Below are positions 1-7,643 of a stretch of 64,000 nucleotides of DNA, piece by piece. The notes below the pieces were generated by a model, which did no database searches, was not told where the DNA came from, and saw only the letters and a list, made by a program, of their open reading frames with translations. The stretch spans positions 372,001-436,000 of the forward strand of contig CAWJEJ010000003.1 in assembly GCA_963841855.1 (NCBI GenBank). Direction: 5' to 3'. How positions within the stretch are numbered: position 1 is the first letter of the stretch; the number at the start of each line of letters is the position of its first letter. A program made the position numbers and the translations under genes. Origin of the DNA: CAXBBB01 sp963841855. Its GTDB lineage: Bacteria; Bacteroidota; Rhodothermia; Rhodothermales; BA12.

Positions 1-1
1 C

Positions 2-661
2 GAACGCGTCGAGGCCATCGGCTTTCGCTACGGGCAGCGCCACGCCGTCGAGTTGGAGCAGGCGGCAGGCATCGCGCGCGATCTGGACGTGCCGTTCGTC
101 GTCCGCGACCTGGGACCGGCGCTGGCAGGCGGCAGCGCGCTGACGGGCGACGGATACGTAGACGCGCCGCACGCGCTGGACCCCGATCTGCCCGCGTCGT
201 TCGTACCGGGACGCAACGCCGTCTTTCTGACCTTGGCCTCGGCCCACGCGTACACACGCGGCATCAGCGACGTGATCGGCGGGATGTGCCAAACGGATTA
301 CTCCGGCTATCCCGACTGCCGGCGCGTGTTCGTCGACGCGATGCAGACGAGCCTGACGCTGGCGATGGGCCGCGACCTGCGCATCCGCACGCCGCTGATG
401 TACCTCGACAAAGCCCAGACGTGGAAACTCGCCGCCGATCTGCCCACCGCGTCTGGGCTGAACGCGTTCGAGACCGTCCGCCTGCGCAGCCACACCGACT
501 ACGACGGCGACCGCGCGACGCTGAACGCTTGGGGCTATGGCACGCTGGGCAACGCAGCGAGCCGCCTGCGCGCAAGGGGCTACGCGCGCGCCTTCGACGC
601 CGGTTGGCTGCCGAACGCCGCTCCCGCTCCCAATGCTGAAGCTCGCGCGGCCGAGGGCTGA
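2..661 (+). CDS. queC: QueC-like 7-cyano-7-deazaguanine synthase, 5'-truncated, zinc cysteines absent
   Basis: QueC converts 7-carboxy-7-deazaguanine to preQ0 using ATP and ammonia, in queuosine/archaeosine biosynthesis. The reading frame enters from the left edge, so the N-terminal P-loop (SGGxDS) lies outside the window. Visible family motifs are YGQRHAVEL, VPGRN, CQTDYSGYPDCR, TPLMYLDKAQTW and LRARG. The C-terminal zinc site of QueC (TCY ... CGxCPAC before LRARG) reads TDY ... TLGNAAS here, so all four zinc cysteines are missing although the flanking residues align in frame. The 3' end overlaps the convergent kinase gene by 82 bases. It could be a working variant, a paralogue with another role, or a dying gene. 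Assignment to the QueC family is firm; activity is not. Confidence 0.85.
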   Translation, partial: ERVEAIGFRYGQRHAVELEQAAGIARDLDVPFVVRDLGPALAGGSALTGDGYVDAPHALDPDLPASFVPGRNAVFLTLASAHAYTRGISDVIGGMCQTDYSGYPDCRRVFVDAMQTSLTLAMGRDLRIRTPLMYLDKAQTWKLAADLPTASGLNAFETVRLRSHTDYDGDRATLNAWGYGTLGNAASRLRARGYARAFDAGWLPNAAPAPNAEARAAEG

Positions 662-2394
662 ACCGGTTCGCCGAGCAGCGCGCTCAGGTGGTCGCGGCGG
701 ATCGGCTTGGTCAGCACGCGTTCGTTGGAAAGCCCCAACGAATTGGCCGTCTCGCCGGTGAGGAACGCCACGCTCGGTTGCGCCTCGGCGGGAAACTCGG
801 TGCGCACCTGCTGGACTAACTCGATCCCGCTCAGATCCGGCATATGCACGTCGGTGAGCAGCATGTCGAACGGCGTCCCCATCGCGAAAGCGGTACGCAG
901 CGCGTCTAGCGCCTCGGCCCCGCTCTGAGCCAGCGTCGGCTGAATGCCGATCGAATGGAGCATCCGCTCGCCGACGCGGCGATTGATTCGGTCGTCGTCG
1001 ACGAAGAGGACGCGCAGGGCCGAATGGCCAGCCGGCGGCGAAGAACCGAGTGGAGAGATGGCGTCCGCGTGAGGAGTGGACGCAGCCGCCTCGCCGGCTA
1101 CGGCATCGGCGAGGAGCGACAAGGTGAACGTCGAGCCGCGCCCAAGCGTGCTGTCGACGAGAATGTCGCCCTTCATCAGACGTGCGAGGCTACGCGAGAT
1201 CGTCAGGCCCAGCCCCGTGCCACCGTAGCGGCGCGTCGTCGAGGCGTCGGCCTGGGTGAACGAGTCGAACAGCGTCGCCAGCTTGTCTTGAGCAATGCCG
1301 ATGCCCGTGTCGACCACGTCCATGCGAATGCGCGTCTGGTGCCCCTCGCTCTGAGCACGAACGCGCACGGTGACGCTACCCCGTTCGGTGAACTTGATGG
1401 CGTTCGACAGCAGGTTGAGCAGCACCTGCCGGACGCGCGTCGCGTCGCCCCAGACGTTAGGCACAGTTTCGGTCTCGTCCACGCGCACGTCCAGGTCCCG
1501 CTCCCGCGCGGCCGAAGCGACGATGGAAACGGCCTCGCGCGCAATCTCGCCCGGATCGATTCGCACCCGCTCCAGATCGATGGCGCCCGCCTCGATTTTG
1601 GAAAAGTCGAGCACGTCGCCGATAACGGTCAGCAGCGCATCGGCGGACGAGCGAATCACACTGACGGCTTCGGCATCCGGCGGGTCGAGCGTGGACGTGC
1701 TCAGCAGATCCGCCATTCCGATGACGCCGTTGAGCGGTGTGCGCATCTCGTGGCTCATCGTCGCCAGAAACTCGCTCTTGACGCGCGCTCCCGCTTCGGC
1801 CTGTTCACGCGCCGCCGCCAGGTCGGCGTTGAGTTCGAGCAAGTACCCGTTCCGCAGCCGCACCGCCGTGGTGACCGAGAACATGAGCGCGGTCACGATA
1901 TACGCGATCGACAAAGCGAACGCCTCTCGCGCTTCGATGAGGCCAATCGAACTGGTGACGATCACGACGCCGATGGCGCAGGCGTAGAGCGGCAGCACAT
2001 GCCACCACTTGCGCGCACCCGTGGTGAGAGCTGCGCCGACAACGACGGGAGCAATGAGTAACCACAAGAAGGACCAGTACGTGTCGTCGTAGGCGGCGGC
2101 CGTCATGTCGACGATGACGAGCACGTGAGACGACGTCATCAGGACCACCCACGATCGCTTGCGGATGGCAGGAACGAGCCACGTCAGCAGGCCCACGAGG
2201 ATCAGCACGCAAAACTGGACGAGCCGAATCATCGTGTCGATGCGCGGATGCTCCAGATGCATGATGGCGTTCACCGCGATTCCCACGACCCCTCCGACTA
2301 CCGCGAGCACAACGTGACCCACCGACTGGTCCCGCCTATTTGCCTCGCGAATGCGAGTGAGCAGGTTGGAGATGCGGAGAAACAAAGCCGGCAT
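580..2394 (-). CDS. hybrid sensor histidine kinase with C-terminal receiver domain
   Basis: Membrane-bound hybrid histidine kinase of about 604 residues from the preferred ATG at 2394; an in-frame ATG at 2427 and an open frame to 2514 are alternatives. The N-terminal 180 residues form about six hydrophobic segments. A coiled linker follows, then a HisKA domain with the H-box SHEMRTPLNGVIG, then HATPase motifs (NLLSNAIKF, DTGIGI, GGTGLGL). A CheY-like receiver has an acidic pocket VDDD, a phosphoacceptor Asp in LLTDVHMPD and a TKPI lysine. No separate output domain is present, so signal would pass to another protein, probably by phosphorelay. The C-terminal tail overlaps the end of the QueC-like gene on the other strand. 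The stimulus is unknown. Confidence 0.9.
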   Translation of the reverse strand: MPALFLRISNLLTRIREANRRDQSVGHVVLAVVGGVVGIAVNAIMHLEHPRIDTMIRLVQFCVLILVGLLTWLVPAIRKRSWVVLMTSSHVLVIVDMTAAAYDDTYWSFLWLLIAPVVVGAALTTGARKWWHVLPLYACAIGVVIVTSSIGLIEAREAFALSIAYIVTALMFSVTTAVRLRNGYLLELNADLAAAREQAEAGARVKSEFLATMSHEMRTPLNGVIGMADLLSTSTLDPPDAEAVSVIRSSADALLTVIGDVLDFSKIEAGAIDLERVRIDPGEIAREAVSIVASAARERDLDVRVDETETVPNVWGDATRVRQVLLNLLSNAIKFTERGSVTVRVRAQSEGHQTRIRMDVVDTGIGIAQDKLATLFDSFTQADASTTRRYGGTGLGLTISRSLARLMKGDILVDSTLGRGSTFTLSLLADAVAGEAAASTPHADAISPLGSSPPAGHSALRVLFVDDDRINRRVGERMLHSIGIQPTLAQSGAEALDALRTAFAMGTPFDMLLTDVHMPDLSGIELVQQVRTEFPAEAQPSVAFLTGETANSLGLSNERVLTKPIRRDHLSALLGEPVQPSAARASALGAGAAFGSQPASKARA

Positions 2395-2811
2395 AACGCA
2401 AATGGTGGGTACTGCAAATATCGGCATCTGTGGCGATCGACTAAACGATATGCGCTTCAAGCAATGGGAATAATACGTTCCGCCTTCTACGCTCCACCCG
2501 TGCTCTCTCTGCAATAAGCCAGCAGATACCAGATCACTCCGAGCGCGGTTATTGCGTCATTGAGCAGCGTATGGACCGCTTCGGCCCCCTCGCGGACTTG
2601 GGGCAGCATGGCTTTTCGACCGGACCTGCAGGGAACAGGCGCGGCGGAACGCGCACGCACAACGATTTGCTAGCACGTGTATACCAGATAATGGTGTGCT
2701 AGTTGGTAGGACCAAATTTTGTGAATCTGAGGTCCGCGCGATACATCACCGATGTTTGTTACGGCGACGCGAGTTAGACCACGCGACCCGATTCACTCGA
2801 CACCTGCTCGC
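2395..2811. other. intergenic region between divergent kinase and cupin genes
   Basis: No gene is supported here. The stretch is less GC-rich than its surroundings, as expected for a divergent promoter region. It contains one imperfect dyad, CTAGCAC at 2670-2676 against GTGCTAG at 2696-2702, with a 19-base spacer, which could be a regulator site for the cupin gene. Confidence 0.4.
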
Positions 2812-3255
2812 ATGCCCAACCCACCCACGCTCACCTACTGGCACGTCTGGACCGACGACGACGGCACCAGCCACCAATCGCGCGCGGTCCTGACCGCATT
2901 CGAGCAGCAGAGCATGGGCGGCGACGCCGATCCGCAGTGGAACAATAGGCTCATGGAAGGCGCAGTCCAGATCCTGTTCGCCGAACTTCCTCAAGGTTGG
3001 ACAGGCGAGTGGCACGAGAACCCGTCGCCGCAGTGGATCGTCCCGCTTTCGGGCAGTTGGTGGGTTGAGACGATGGACGGGCAGCGCGTCGAGATGGGAC
3101 CCGGCGAGATCTCGTTTGGAGCCGATCAGGGCACGGCGGGCGGCAAAGGACACCGCTCGGGTACGGCGGGCGACGCGCCCTGCCGCATGATGATCGTGCA
3201 ACTGGGTGATGAGTGGGCGGCGGCGCGTCCGGGCGAATTGGAGCAGGAGCGGTAG
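2812..3255 (+). CDS. cupin-domain protein
   Basis: A 147-residue protein starting at the ATG at 2812; a longer in-frame start at 2752 is less likely. It fits a single small beta-barrel cupin: a first half around GEWHENPSPQWIVPLSGSWWVE resembles cupin motif 1 (H...P..q.i.vlsG), followed by a turn MGPGEISFGAD and a second HR...GDAPCRM stretch resembling motif 2. Several such proteins are small-molecule binding or dioxygenase-like. The histidine set here is incomplete, so no reaction is assigned. It is monocistronic and ends 15 bases before a convergent membrane-protein gene. Confidence 0.75.
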   Translation: MPNPPTLTYWHVWTDDDGTSHQSRAVLTAFEQQSMGGDADPQWNNRLMEGAVQILFAELPQGWTGEWHENPSPQWIVPLSGSWWVETMDGQRVEMGPGEISFGADQGTAGGKGHRSGTAGDAPCRMMIVQLGDEWAAARPGELEQER

Positions 3256-3275
3256 ATCAGGCGGCCCCTCTACCG
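3250..3275. terminator. possible hairpin shared by two convergent gene ends
   Basis: CGGTAGA at 3250-3256 pairs with TCTACCG at 3269-3275 around a 12-base loop and spans both stop codons of the convergent cupin and membrane-protein genes. No T-run follows, so a transcription-terminating role is only a suggestion. Confidence 0.25.
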
Positions 3276-3920
3276 AACCGCCATCGTCAGTGCTAGAGCC
3301 GCTGCCAACGCGCCCCCAATCCCGACAGGTGGCCACCACCTGCACCGATACGCCCGCCGAATCCCGATCCACGGTTGGACGAGCAAAAACGCGGTGAGGA
3401 GCGATCCGACGAAAGCGATTTCCGGTTCAATAGAGACAGTTTGCTCTGTCTGCCCCGACCAGTATTGGACCAAGGTGGCGTGGATGAACCACACCTTCGT
3501 CCAAAGCATCAGGATCAGCCCCGCCCACACAGCTGACTCCGCGTGTGTGGCGCGCAACCGTTGGGCGATGCTCTTGCGGGTTAGACCGAACGGTGCTCGG
3601 GCGAGCGGAGGAAGCCATACAAAGAGCGCCGCCATCTGCCCGAACGCAGCGCTCAGCCCTGCCCATACGACGTGCAAACGGGTATCGAAACCGCGCTCTC
3701 CTATCGGACCGGGCTGCAAAACCCGCTGGGTTGATTGCCCCCTTTGGTACAGACTCTCGCTGTGCCACCATCCCATGTGATCGACGATAGAAATCGTCAT
3801 CCGGTCGACCAGTATACCCACGAAAAACAGCGTCGCCGCCAGTCCAACTCCGACAATCAGCGCCGAGATCAACACAAGCCGACTCGGTTGGTGCCTGAGC
3901 AGGTACGGTTTGAGTGTCAT
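3270..3920 (-). CDS. predicted multi-pass membrane protein, unknown function
   Basis: A 216-residue protein I do not recognise. Hydrophobic stretches near residues 15-40, 85-105, 130-150, 165-185 and 195-214 suggest four or five transmembrane helices. A loop of about 40 residues after the first helix carries several Trp, Gln and Arg residues. The ATG at 3920 gives a short basic N-terminus before the first helix. It faces the cupin gene tail to tail and lies downstream of the E1 gene in the same direction, but a strong inverted repeat separates the two, so co-transcription is doubtful. Confidence 0.65.
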   Translation of the reverse strand: MTLKPYLLRHQPSRLVLISALIVGVGLAATLFFVGILVDRMTISIVDHMGWWHSESLYQRGQSTQRVLQPGPIGERGFDTRLHVVWAGLSAAFGQMAALFVWLPPLARAPFGLTRKSIAQRLRATHAESAVWAGLILMLWTKVWFIHATLVQYWSGQTEQTVSIEPEIAFVGSLLTAFLLVQPWIGIRRAYRCRWWPPVGIGGALAAALALTMAVR

Positions 3921-3938
3921 CGCCCCAAATAAACGCAG

Positions 3939-3971
3939 AAACCTGACAGGTCGTGGAGACCTGTCAGGTTT
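3939..3971. repeat. perfect 14-bp inverted repeat of AACCTGACAGGTC type, possible terminator
   Basis: AAACCTGACAGGTC at 3939-3952 is followed, after the loop GTGGA, by its exact complement at 3958-3971. It sits between the stop of the E1 gene (3992) and the start of the membrane-protein gene (3920), both on the minus strand. It may end the E1 transcript, although the following T-tract is interrupted. It also resembles the short palindromic repeats scattered in many Bacteroidota genomes (from memory, not checked). I see no second copy in this window. Confidence 0.7.
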
Positions 3972-3991
3972 GGAACGCCGGAGAGCGTCCG

Positions 3992-6172
3992 TCAGAAGCT
4001 CAGAACGCCACGCGCAGCTGCGAGCACGTCGTCGTCCTGGGGGAGGACAGCCTTTTCGAGTGGGTCGGCGAACGGGACGTAGGTGAACTTGCCCGCCAGA
4101 CGCTCGACCGGCGCGTCCAGGTCGGCAAACGCCTTGCTCGCGATCTGAGCGGCGATCTCGGCTCCGAAGCCCATGAACTCGTGGTCTTCGTAGACGACCA
4201 AGGCGCGGTTCGTCTTGCGGACGCTCGCCAGCACGGTTTCCATGTCGACTGGGACGATGCTACGCAGGTCGATCACCTCGACCGACACGCCTTCCTTCTC
4301 CAACTGCTTGGCTACGTTCATCGACTTGTGGACCATCATGCCGTAGGTGACGATCGTCAGGTCGGTGCCTTCCCTGGCAATGGCGGCCTTGCCGAACGGG
4401 ACGAGGTAGTCCGAGTCGGGCGTCGGCGAGCGGGCGGCGGCCATGCGGTACATGGCTTTGTGTTCGAGGAACAGGACCGGATCGTGGCTGCGGATGGCCG
4501 TTTTGAGCAGGCCTTTGGCGTCGGCGGCGTTGGAGGGCAGCACGATCTTGAAGCCCGGCATGTGCGCGAAAATGGCTTCGATGTTCTGGCTGTGGCACAG
4601 TCCGCCGTGGATGTATCCGCCGCACGGCACCCGGATCACCATCGGGCACGACCACGCGTTGTTCGAGCGGTAGCGCATCGGGGCGACCTGGTTGCGCAGC
4701 GGCTGCATGGCGGGCCAGATGTAATCGGCGAACTGGATCTCGACGACGGGTTTCCAGCCCTGAGCCGCCAGACCGACGGCCGTGCCGACGATCGAGTTTT
4801 CGGCGAGCGGAGAGTTGAAGCAGCGGTCCTTTCCGAACAGGTCGGTCAGTTCGCGCGTGGCTGTGAAGACGCCGCCTTTGCCTCCGGCCACGTCCTCGCC
4901 GTAGACCAGAATCTTTTCGTCGCGCTCCATTTCCTCGCGCAGCGCCTGGTTGACGGCATCGACGATGACGAGCGGATCGCCCGACGGCTCGGACGCGAAG
5001 TATGCGTTCTCGTCCGCTCCCTGGTAGAACACGTGATCGGTTGCCGTCGCAGGATCGGGATCGGCTTGTTTGGCGGCCCAGACGGCAGCTTCGTCCACCT
5101 CTTTGCGCACGTCCTCCTTCATCTCCTGGATGCGCTCGTCGGTCAGGATTCCGGCTTCCATCAGCGTGACTTCGAAGCGCGCGATGGGATCGATGGTCTG
5201 ATCGGCTTCGAGTTCGTCGGGCGTGCGGTACTTGGTATGGTTGTCCGACGACGAGTGCGGCAAGAGGCGCACCACGTCGGCGACGAGCAGGACGGGGCCT
5301 TTGCCCGCGCGCAGGTGCTCAGCGGCGGCGCGTGAGACGGCGGCCGACTTGAAGAAGTCCGTGCCGTCGACCCGGGCGCGCGTCAGGCCGTGGTAGCCTT
5401 CGCCGAAGTTGTAGCACGAGCCTCCGGCCGTCTGGTCGGCGACGGGCACGCTGATGGCGTACTTGTTGTCTTGGACGAAGAAGAGCGTCGGCGTCCGAGC
5501 CCTAGCGGCCCAGTTGAGTGCTTCGTGAAAGGCGCCCTGGCTCGTCGCTCCGTCTCCGCACGAAGCGTAGGCGAACGCGTCCGAGCCTTCGCGCTGAATG
5601 CCCAGCCCAAACCCGACGGCGGGCAAGTACTGCGCCCCGACGGCCGACGAAGTCGAGAGGATGTTGAGATCGCGGTGCCCATAGTGCTCAGACATCTGAC
5701 GCCCGCCGCTCGACGGGTCGTCGGCTTTGGCCATGTGCGCCAGCATCGTCTCGCGCGGCGTCATGCCGATCATGAGCGTCATGCAGAGGTCGCGGTAGTA
5801 CATCGAGAACCAGTCGTGCCCGCCCTTGACGTACAGCCCCAGCGCCGCCTGCGCCGCCTCGTGCCCCGAGCAGCCGATGTGAAAAAAGCCTTTGCCCTGC
5901 TTGAGCAGCGTCAGCATCTTCTCGTCGAGCCGCCGCGCCATCAGCATAGTGCGGTAGACATGCATCAGCTCGTCTTCGCTGAAGTCGGCAGGCGTCAGCG
6001 GGGCCACGTCGAAGTCCCCTTCGATGCCGTCGGTGGGTTGGGGGCGTTTGGCGTCGGTCTCGCCGCCGCTCGGCGTCTGCTCGTGCTCGGTGAGCATCTG
6101 CATCGGTTCGTCGGAGGAAAGCGCTTCCGGGTTGAGTTCCATAGTCTTCTTTTTGTTCTTCTTGCGAGCCAT
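3992..6172 (-). CDS. 2-oxo acid dehydrogenase E1, fused alpha and beta subunits
   Basis: Thiamine-diphosphate dehydrogenase of about 726 residues that would decarboxylate a 2-oxo acid (branched-chain or pyruvate type) and load the acyl group onto lipoyl-E2. Residues 60-375 are the alpha half, with the ThDP motif GDGATSQG near 206 and QDNKYA about 28 residues later. Residues 405-726 are the beta half, with YGEDVAGGKGGVF, FADYIWPAMQP and DLRSIVPVD. In many bacteria these are two genes; a fused form is common in Bacteroidota relatives. I chose the ATG at 6172 (MARKKNKKKTMEL); the frame stays open to 6325, but that extension looks non-coding. The first 60 residues are a charged, probably disordered tail. 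No E2 or E3 gene is nearby, so the substrate cannot be named. Confidence 0.92.
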   Translation of the reverse strand: MARKKNKKKTMELNPEALSSDEPMQMLTEHEQTPSGGETDAKRPQPTDGIEGDFDVAPLTPADFSEDELMHVYRTMLMARRLDEKMLTLLKQGKGFFHIGCSGHEAAQAALGLYVKGGHDWFSMYYRDLCMTLMIGMTPRETMLAHMAKADDPSSGGRQMSEHYGHRDLNILSTSSAVGAQYLPAVGFGLGIQREGSDAFAYASCGDGATSQGAFHEALNWAARARTPTLFFVQDNKYAISVPVADQTAGGSCYNFGEGYHGLTRARVDGTDFFKSAAVSRAAAEHLRAGKGPVLLVADVVRLLPHSSSDNHTKYRTPDELEADQTIDPIARFEVTLMEAGILTDERIQEMKEDVRKEVDEAAVWAAKQADPDPATATDHVFYQGADENAYFASEPSGDPLVIVDAVNQALREEMERDEKILVYGEDVAGGKGGVFTATRELTDLFGKDRCFNSPLAENSIVGTAVGLAAQGWKPVVEIQFADYIWPAMQPLRNQVAPMRYRSNNAWSCPMVIRVPCGGYIHGGLCHSQNIEAIFAHMPGFKIVLPSNAADAKGLLKTAIRSHDPVLFLEHKAMYRMAAARSPTPDSDYLVPFGKAAIAREGTDLTIVTYGMMVHKSMNVAKQLEKEGVSVEVIDLRSIVPVDMETVLASVRKTNRALVVYEDHEFMGFGAEIAAQIASKAFADLDAPVERLAGKFTYVPFADPLEKAVLPQDDDVLAAARGVLSF

Positions 6173-6527
6173 TACGCGTGCGGGAAAGGGCGGATCGGCT
6201 CGACCGACCTCTCTGTCCACGCGCTGCCGAAGCAGCCCCACGCGGCGGGCGAGCCATGCGGCAAGGCACACGTGCCCGGCCACGCGCAACGGTCCGGGCC
6301 AACAATCCGAGCGGCGGCCGGTCAAGGCGAGGCGGGTCGGAAGGCGCAGGCGGCAGCGTTGCTCTCAAATATACCGCGTAGGGGCGCGCAGGCTCCGCGT
6401 AGGGAGTGCGGACGCGCGCGCAATTTTGGTCGAAGTCGTCTCCAGGGCTGGACAGGCGCAGTAGATTCGCCGGTTCCGCGCGTTGGCTTCCTCTCGCGGT
6501 TCCGCATTTTTACCCTCGACAGTCCCC
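6173..6527. other. divergent intergenic region upstream of E1 and the PpiC-type lipoprotein
   Basis: No gene supported. Short open frames here are arginine- and alanine-rich and look like GC-driven artefacts. The only clear signal is the AT-rich island around 6365-6373, listed separately as a candidate promoter box for the E1 gene. Confidence 0.4.
6366..6373 (-). promoter_or_regulatory. TATATTTG box, candidate -7 element for the E1 gene
   Basis: Read on the minus strand this is TATATTTG, an exact match to the Bacteroidota -7 consensus TAnnTTTG, in an otherwise GC-rich region. It would give a leader of roughly 190 bases before the chosen E1 start. No convincing -33 TTTG is visible at the usual spacing. 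Confidence 0.4.
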
Positions 6528-7577
6528 ATGCTCCGTCTCCTTTCTGTCCTTCTGCTCGTCCTACCCCTCGCCGCCTGCGGATCGGACGACGATGCCGCCC
6601 TGCCTGACTCGTCTCTGAGCATCCCGCAGGGCGATGCGATCACCGACTCTACCGACGCGCTCATTGTCACGTCCAGCTTCGGCACCGACACGCTCTCGCT
6701 CCAGATGTTCGGCCAGCAGTATGGCGGCTACGTCCAGCAGATGATGCAACAAGATCCCACGCTGGCCAGCGACTCGCTCCGCCTGCGCGAGATCCGGCGC
6801 CGCATCGCCGAGTCGTTCATCCTCCAGCACGTCATCGAAGGCATGGCTCAGGCCGAGCCGTCCACCGGAGAAGATTCAAGCGAAGTCGAAAGTCGCATCC
6901 AGGGCTTCCGTGAGCAGTTGGGCGAGGAGCAGTTTCAGCAGCAACTGGCGGCGGAAGGCATCGCGCTCGACTCGCTGCGCACCATGCTGATCTTGCAGCA
7001 GCGCGCCGAGCGCGTGCAGCGCACCATGATCGACGCCACGCCCCAACCGTCTCCGGCTGAAGTGGAGACGTTCCGCAGCGAGCAGGCCGAAGAAGTCCGC
7101 GCCAACCAGATCGCGTTCTTCCTCTTCCCCGGATACTCGCAGGCGCAGCGCGACAGCGTCGAGCGGACGGCTCAGATAGTGCTCGACAGCATCCGCGCCG
7201 GAGCCCCGTTCGGTGACATGGCGCGGCGCTACTCGACCGACCCGACCGGGCAGACCGGCGGCGACACCGATTTCTTCAACCGCAGTGCGGGCTTTCCCAA
7301 GCCGTTCACCGACGCTACGTTTGCCCTGTCGGACAGCGGCGACGTGGCGGACGAGTTGGTCCGCACCCAGGTCGGCTTGCACGTGGTCCAACTGACGGGC
7401 CGCCGCATGGGCATACCGATGGACTCGACGCGCGCCCGCACCGCTCTGCGCGCCGAACGCCAGGACAAGGCGCTGCGCAACGCGCTGGTCAAGAGCTTCC
7501 AAGACGCCAGCGGAACGGCCCGCGTCAACGAAGCTCTCCTCGAAATCAAACTGGACGACGAGTACGAAATCGACTGA
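6528..7577 (+). CDS. peptidylprolyl isomerase lipoprotein (PpiC/SurA type)
   Basis: A 349-residue predicted lipoprotein. The ATG at 6528 gives MLRLLSVLLLVLPLAAC, a signal peptide ending in a lipobox with the acylated Cys. The middle is helical and Gln/Glu-rich, like the SurA N-domain. Roughly residues 190-300 form a parvulin domain, with ANQIAFFLFPG, GAPFGDMARRYS and GGDTDFFNR before VGLHVVQLTGR. It probably helps fold or escort outer-membrane proteins in the periplasm. It is followed after 66 bases by aroC on the same strand and may share its transcript. Another in-frame ATG at 6483 would bury the signal peptide and is rejected. Confidence 0.88.
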   Translation: MLRLLSVLLLVLPLAACGSDDDAALPDSSLSIPQGDAITDSTDALIVTSSFGTDTLSLQMFGQQYGGYVQQMMQQDPTLASDSLRLREIRRRIAESFILQHVIEGMAQAEPSTGEDSSEVESRIQGFREQLGEEQFQQQLAAEGIALDSLRTMLILQQRAERVQRTMIDATPQPSPAEVETFRSEQAEEVRANQIAFFLFPGYSQAQRDSVERTAQIVLDSIRAGAPFGDMARRYSTDPTGQTGGDTDFFNRSAGFPKPFTDATFALSDSGDVADELVRTQVGLHVVQLTGRRMGIPMDSTRARTALRAERQDKALRNALVKSFQDASGTARVNEALLEIKLDDEYEID

Positions 7578-7643
7578 TTTCTCCTCGCCTCGTCCCCTAT
7601 CTCACACCAGGCGAAGGTCTGCCTCCCTTTCACCCGGCCCGAT

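Noticed and set aside
501..600. Compensating frameshifts as the cause of the missing QueC zinc site
   Set aside because: TDY, GYG and LRARG are all in one frame with normal spacing between them, and the other frames of this stretch do not show CGxCPAC.
955..2061. Long open frame (368 codons) on the plus strand
   Set aside because: Antisense to the hybrid histidine kinase, His/Arg-rich with no recognisable motif; a by-product of high third-position GC in the real gene.
2670..2702. CTAGCAC/GTGCTAG dyad as a terminator
   Set aside because: The stem is only 7 bp with a 19-base loop and no T-run; kept only as a note on a possible operator.
3953..5335. Open frame of 460 codons on the plus strand
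   Set aside because: Antisense to the fused E1 gene, whose ThDP and beta-subunit motifs are unmistakable.
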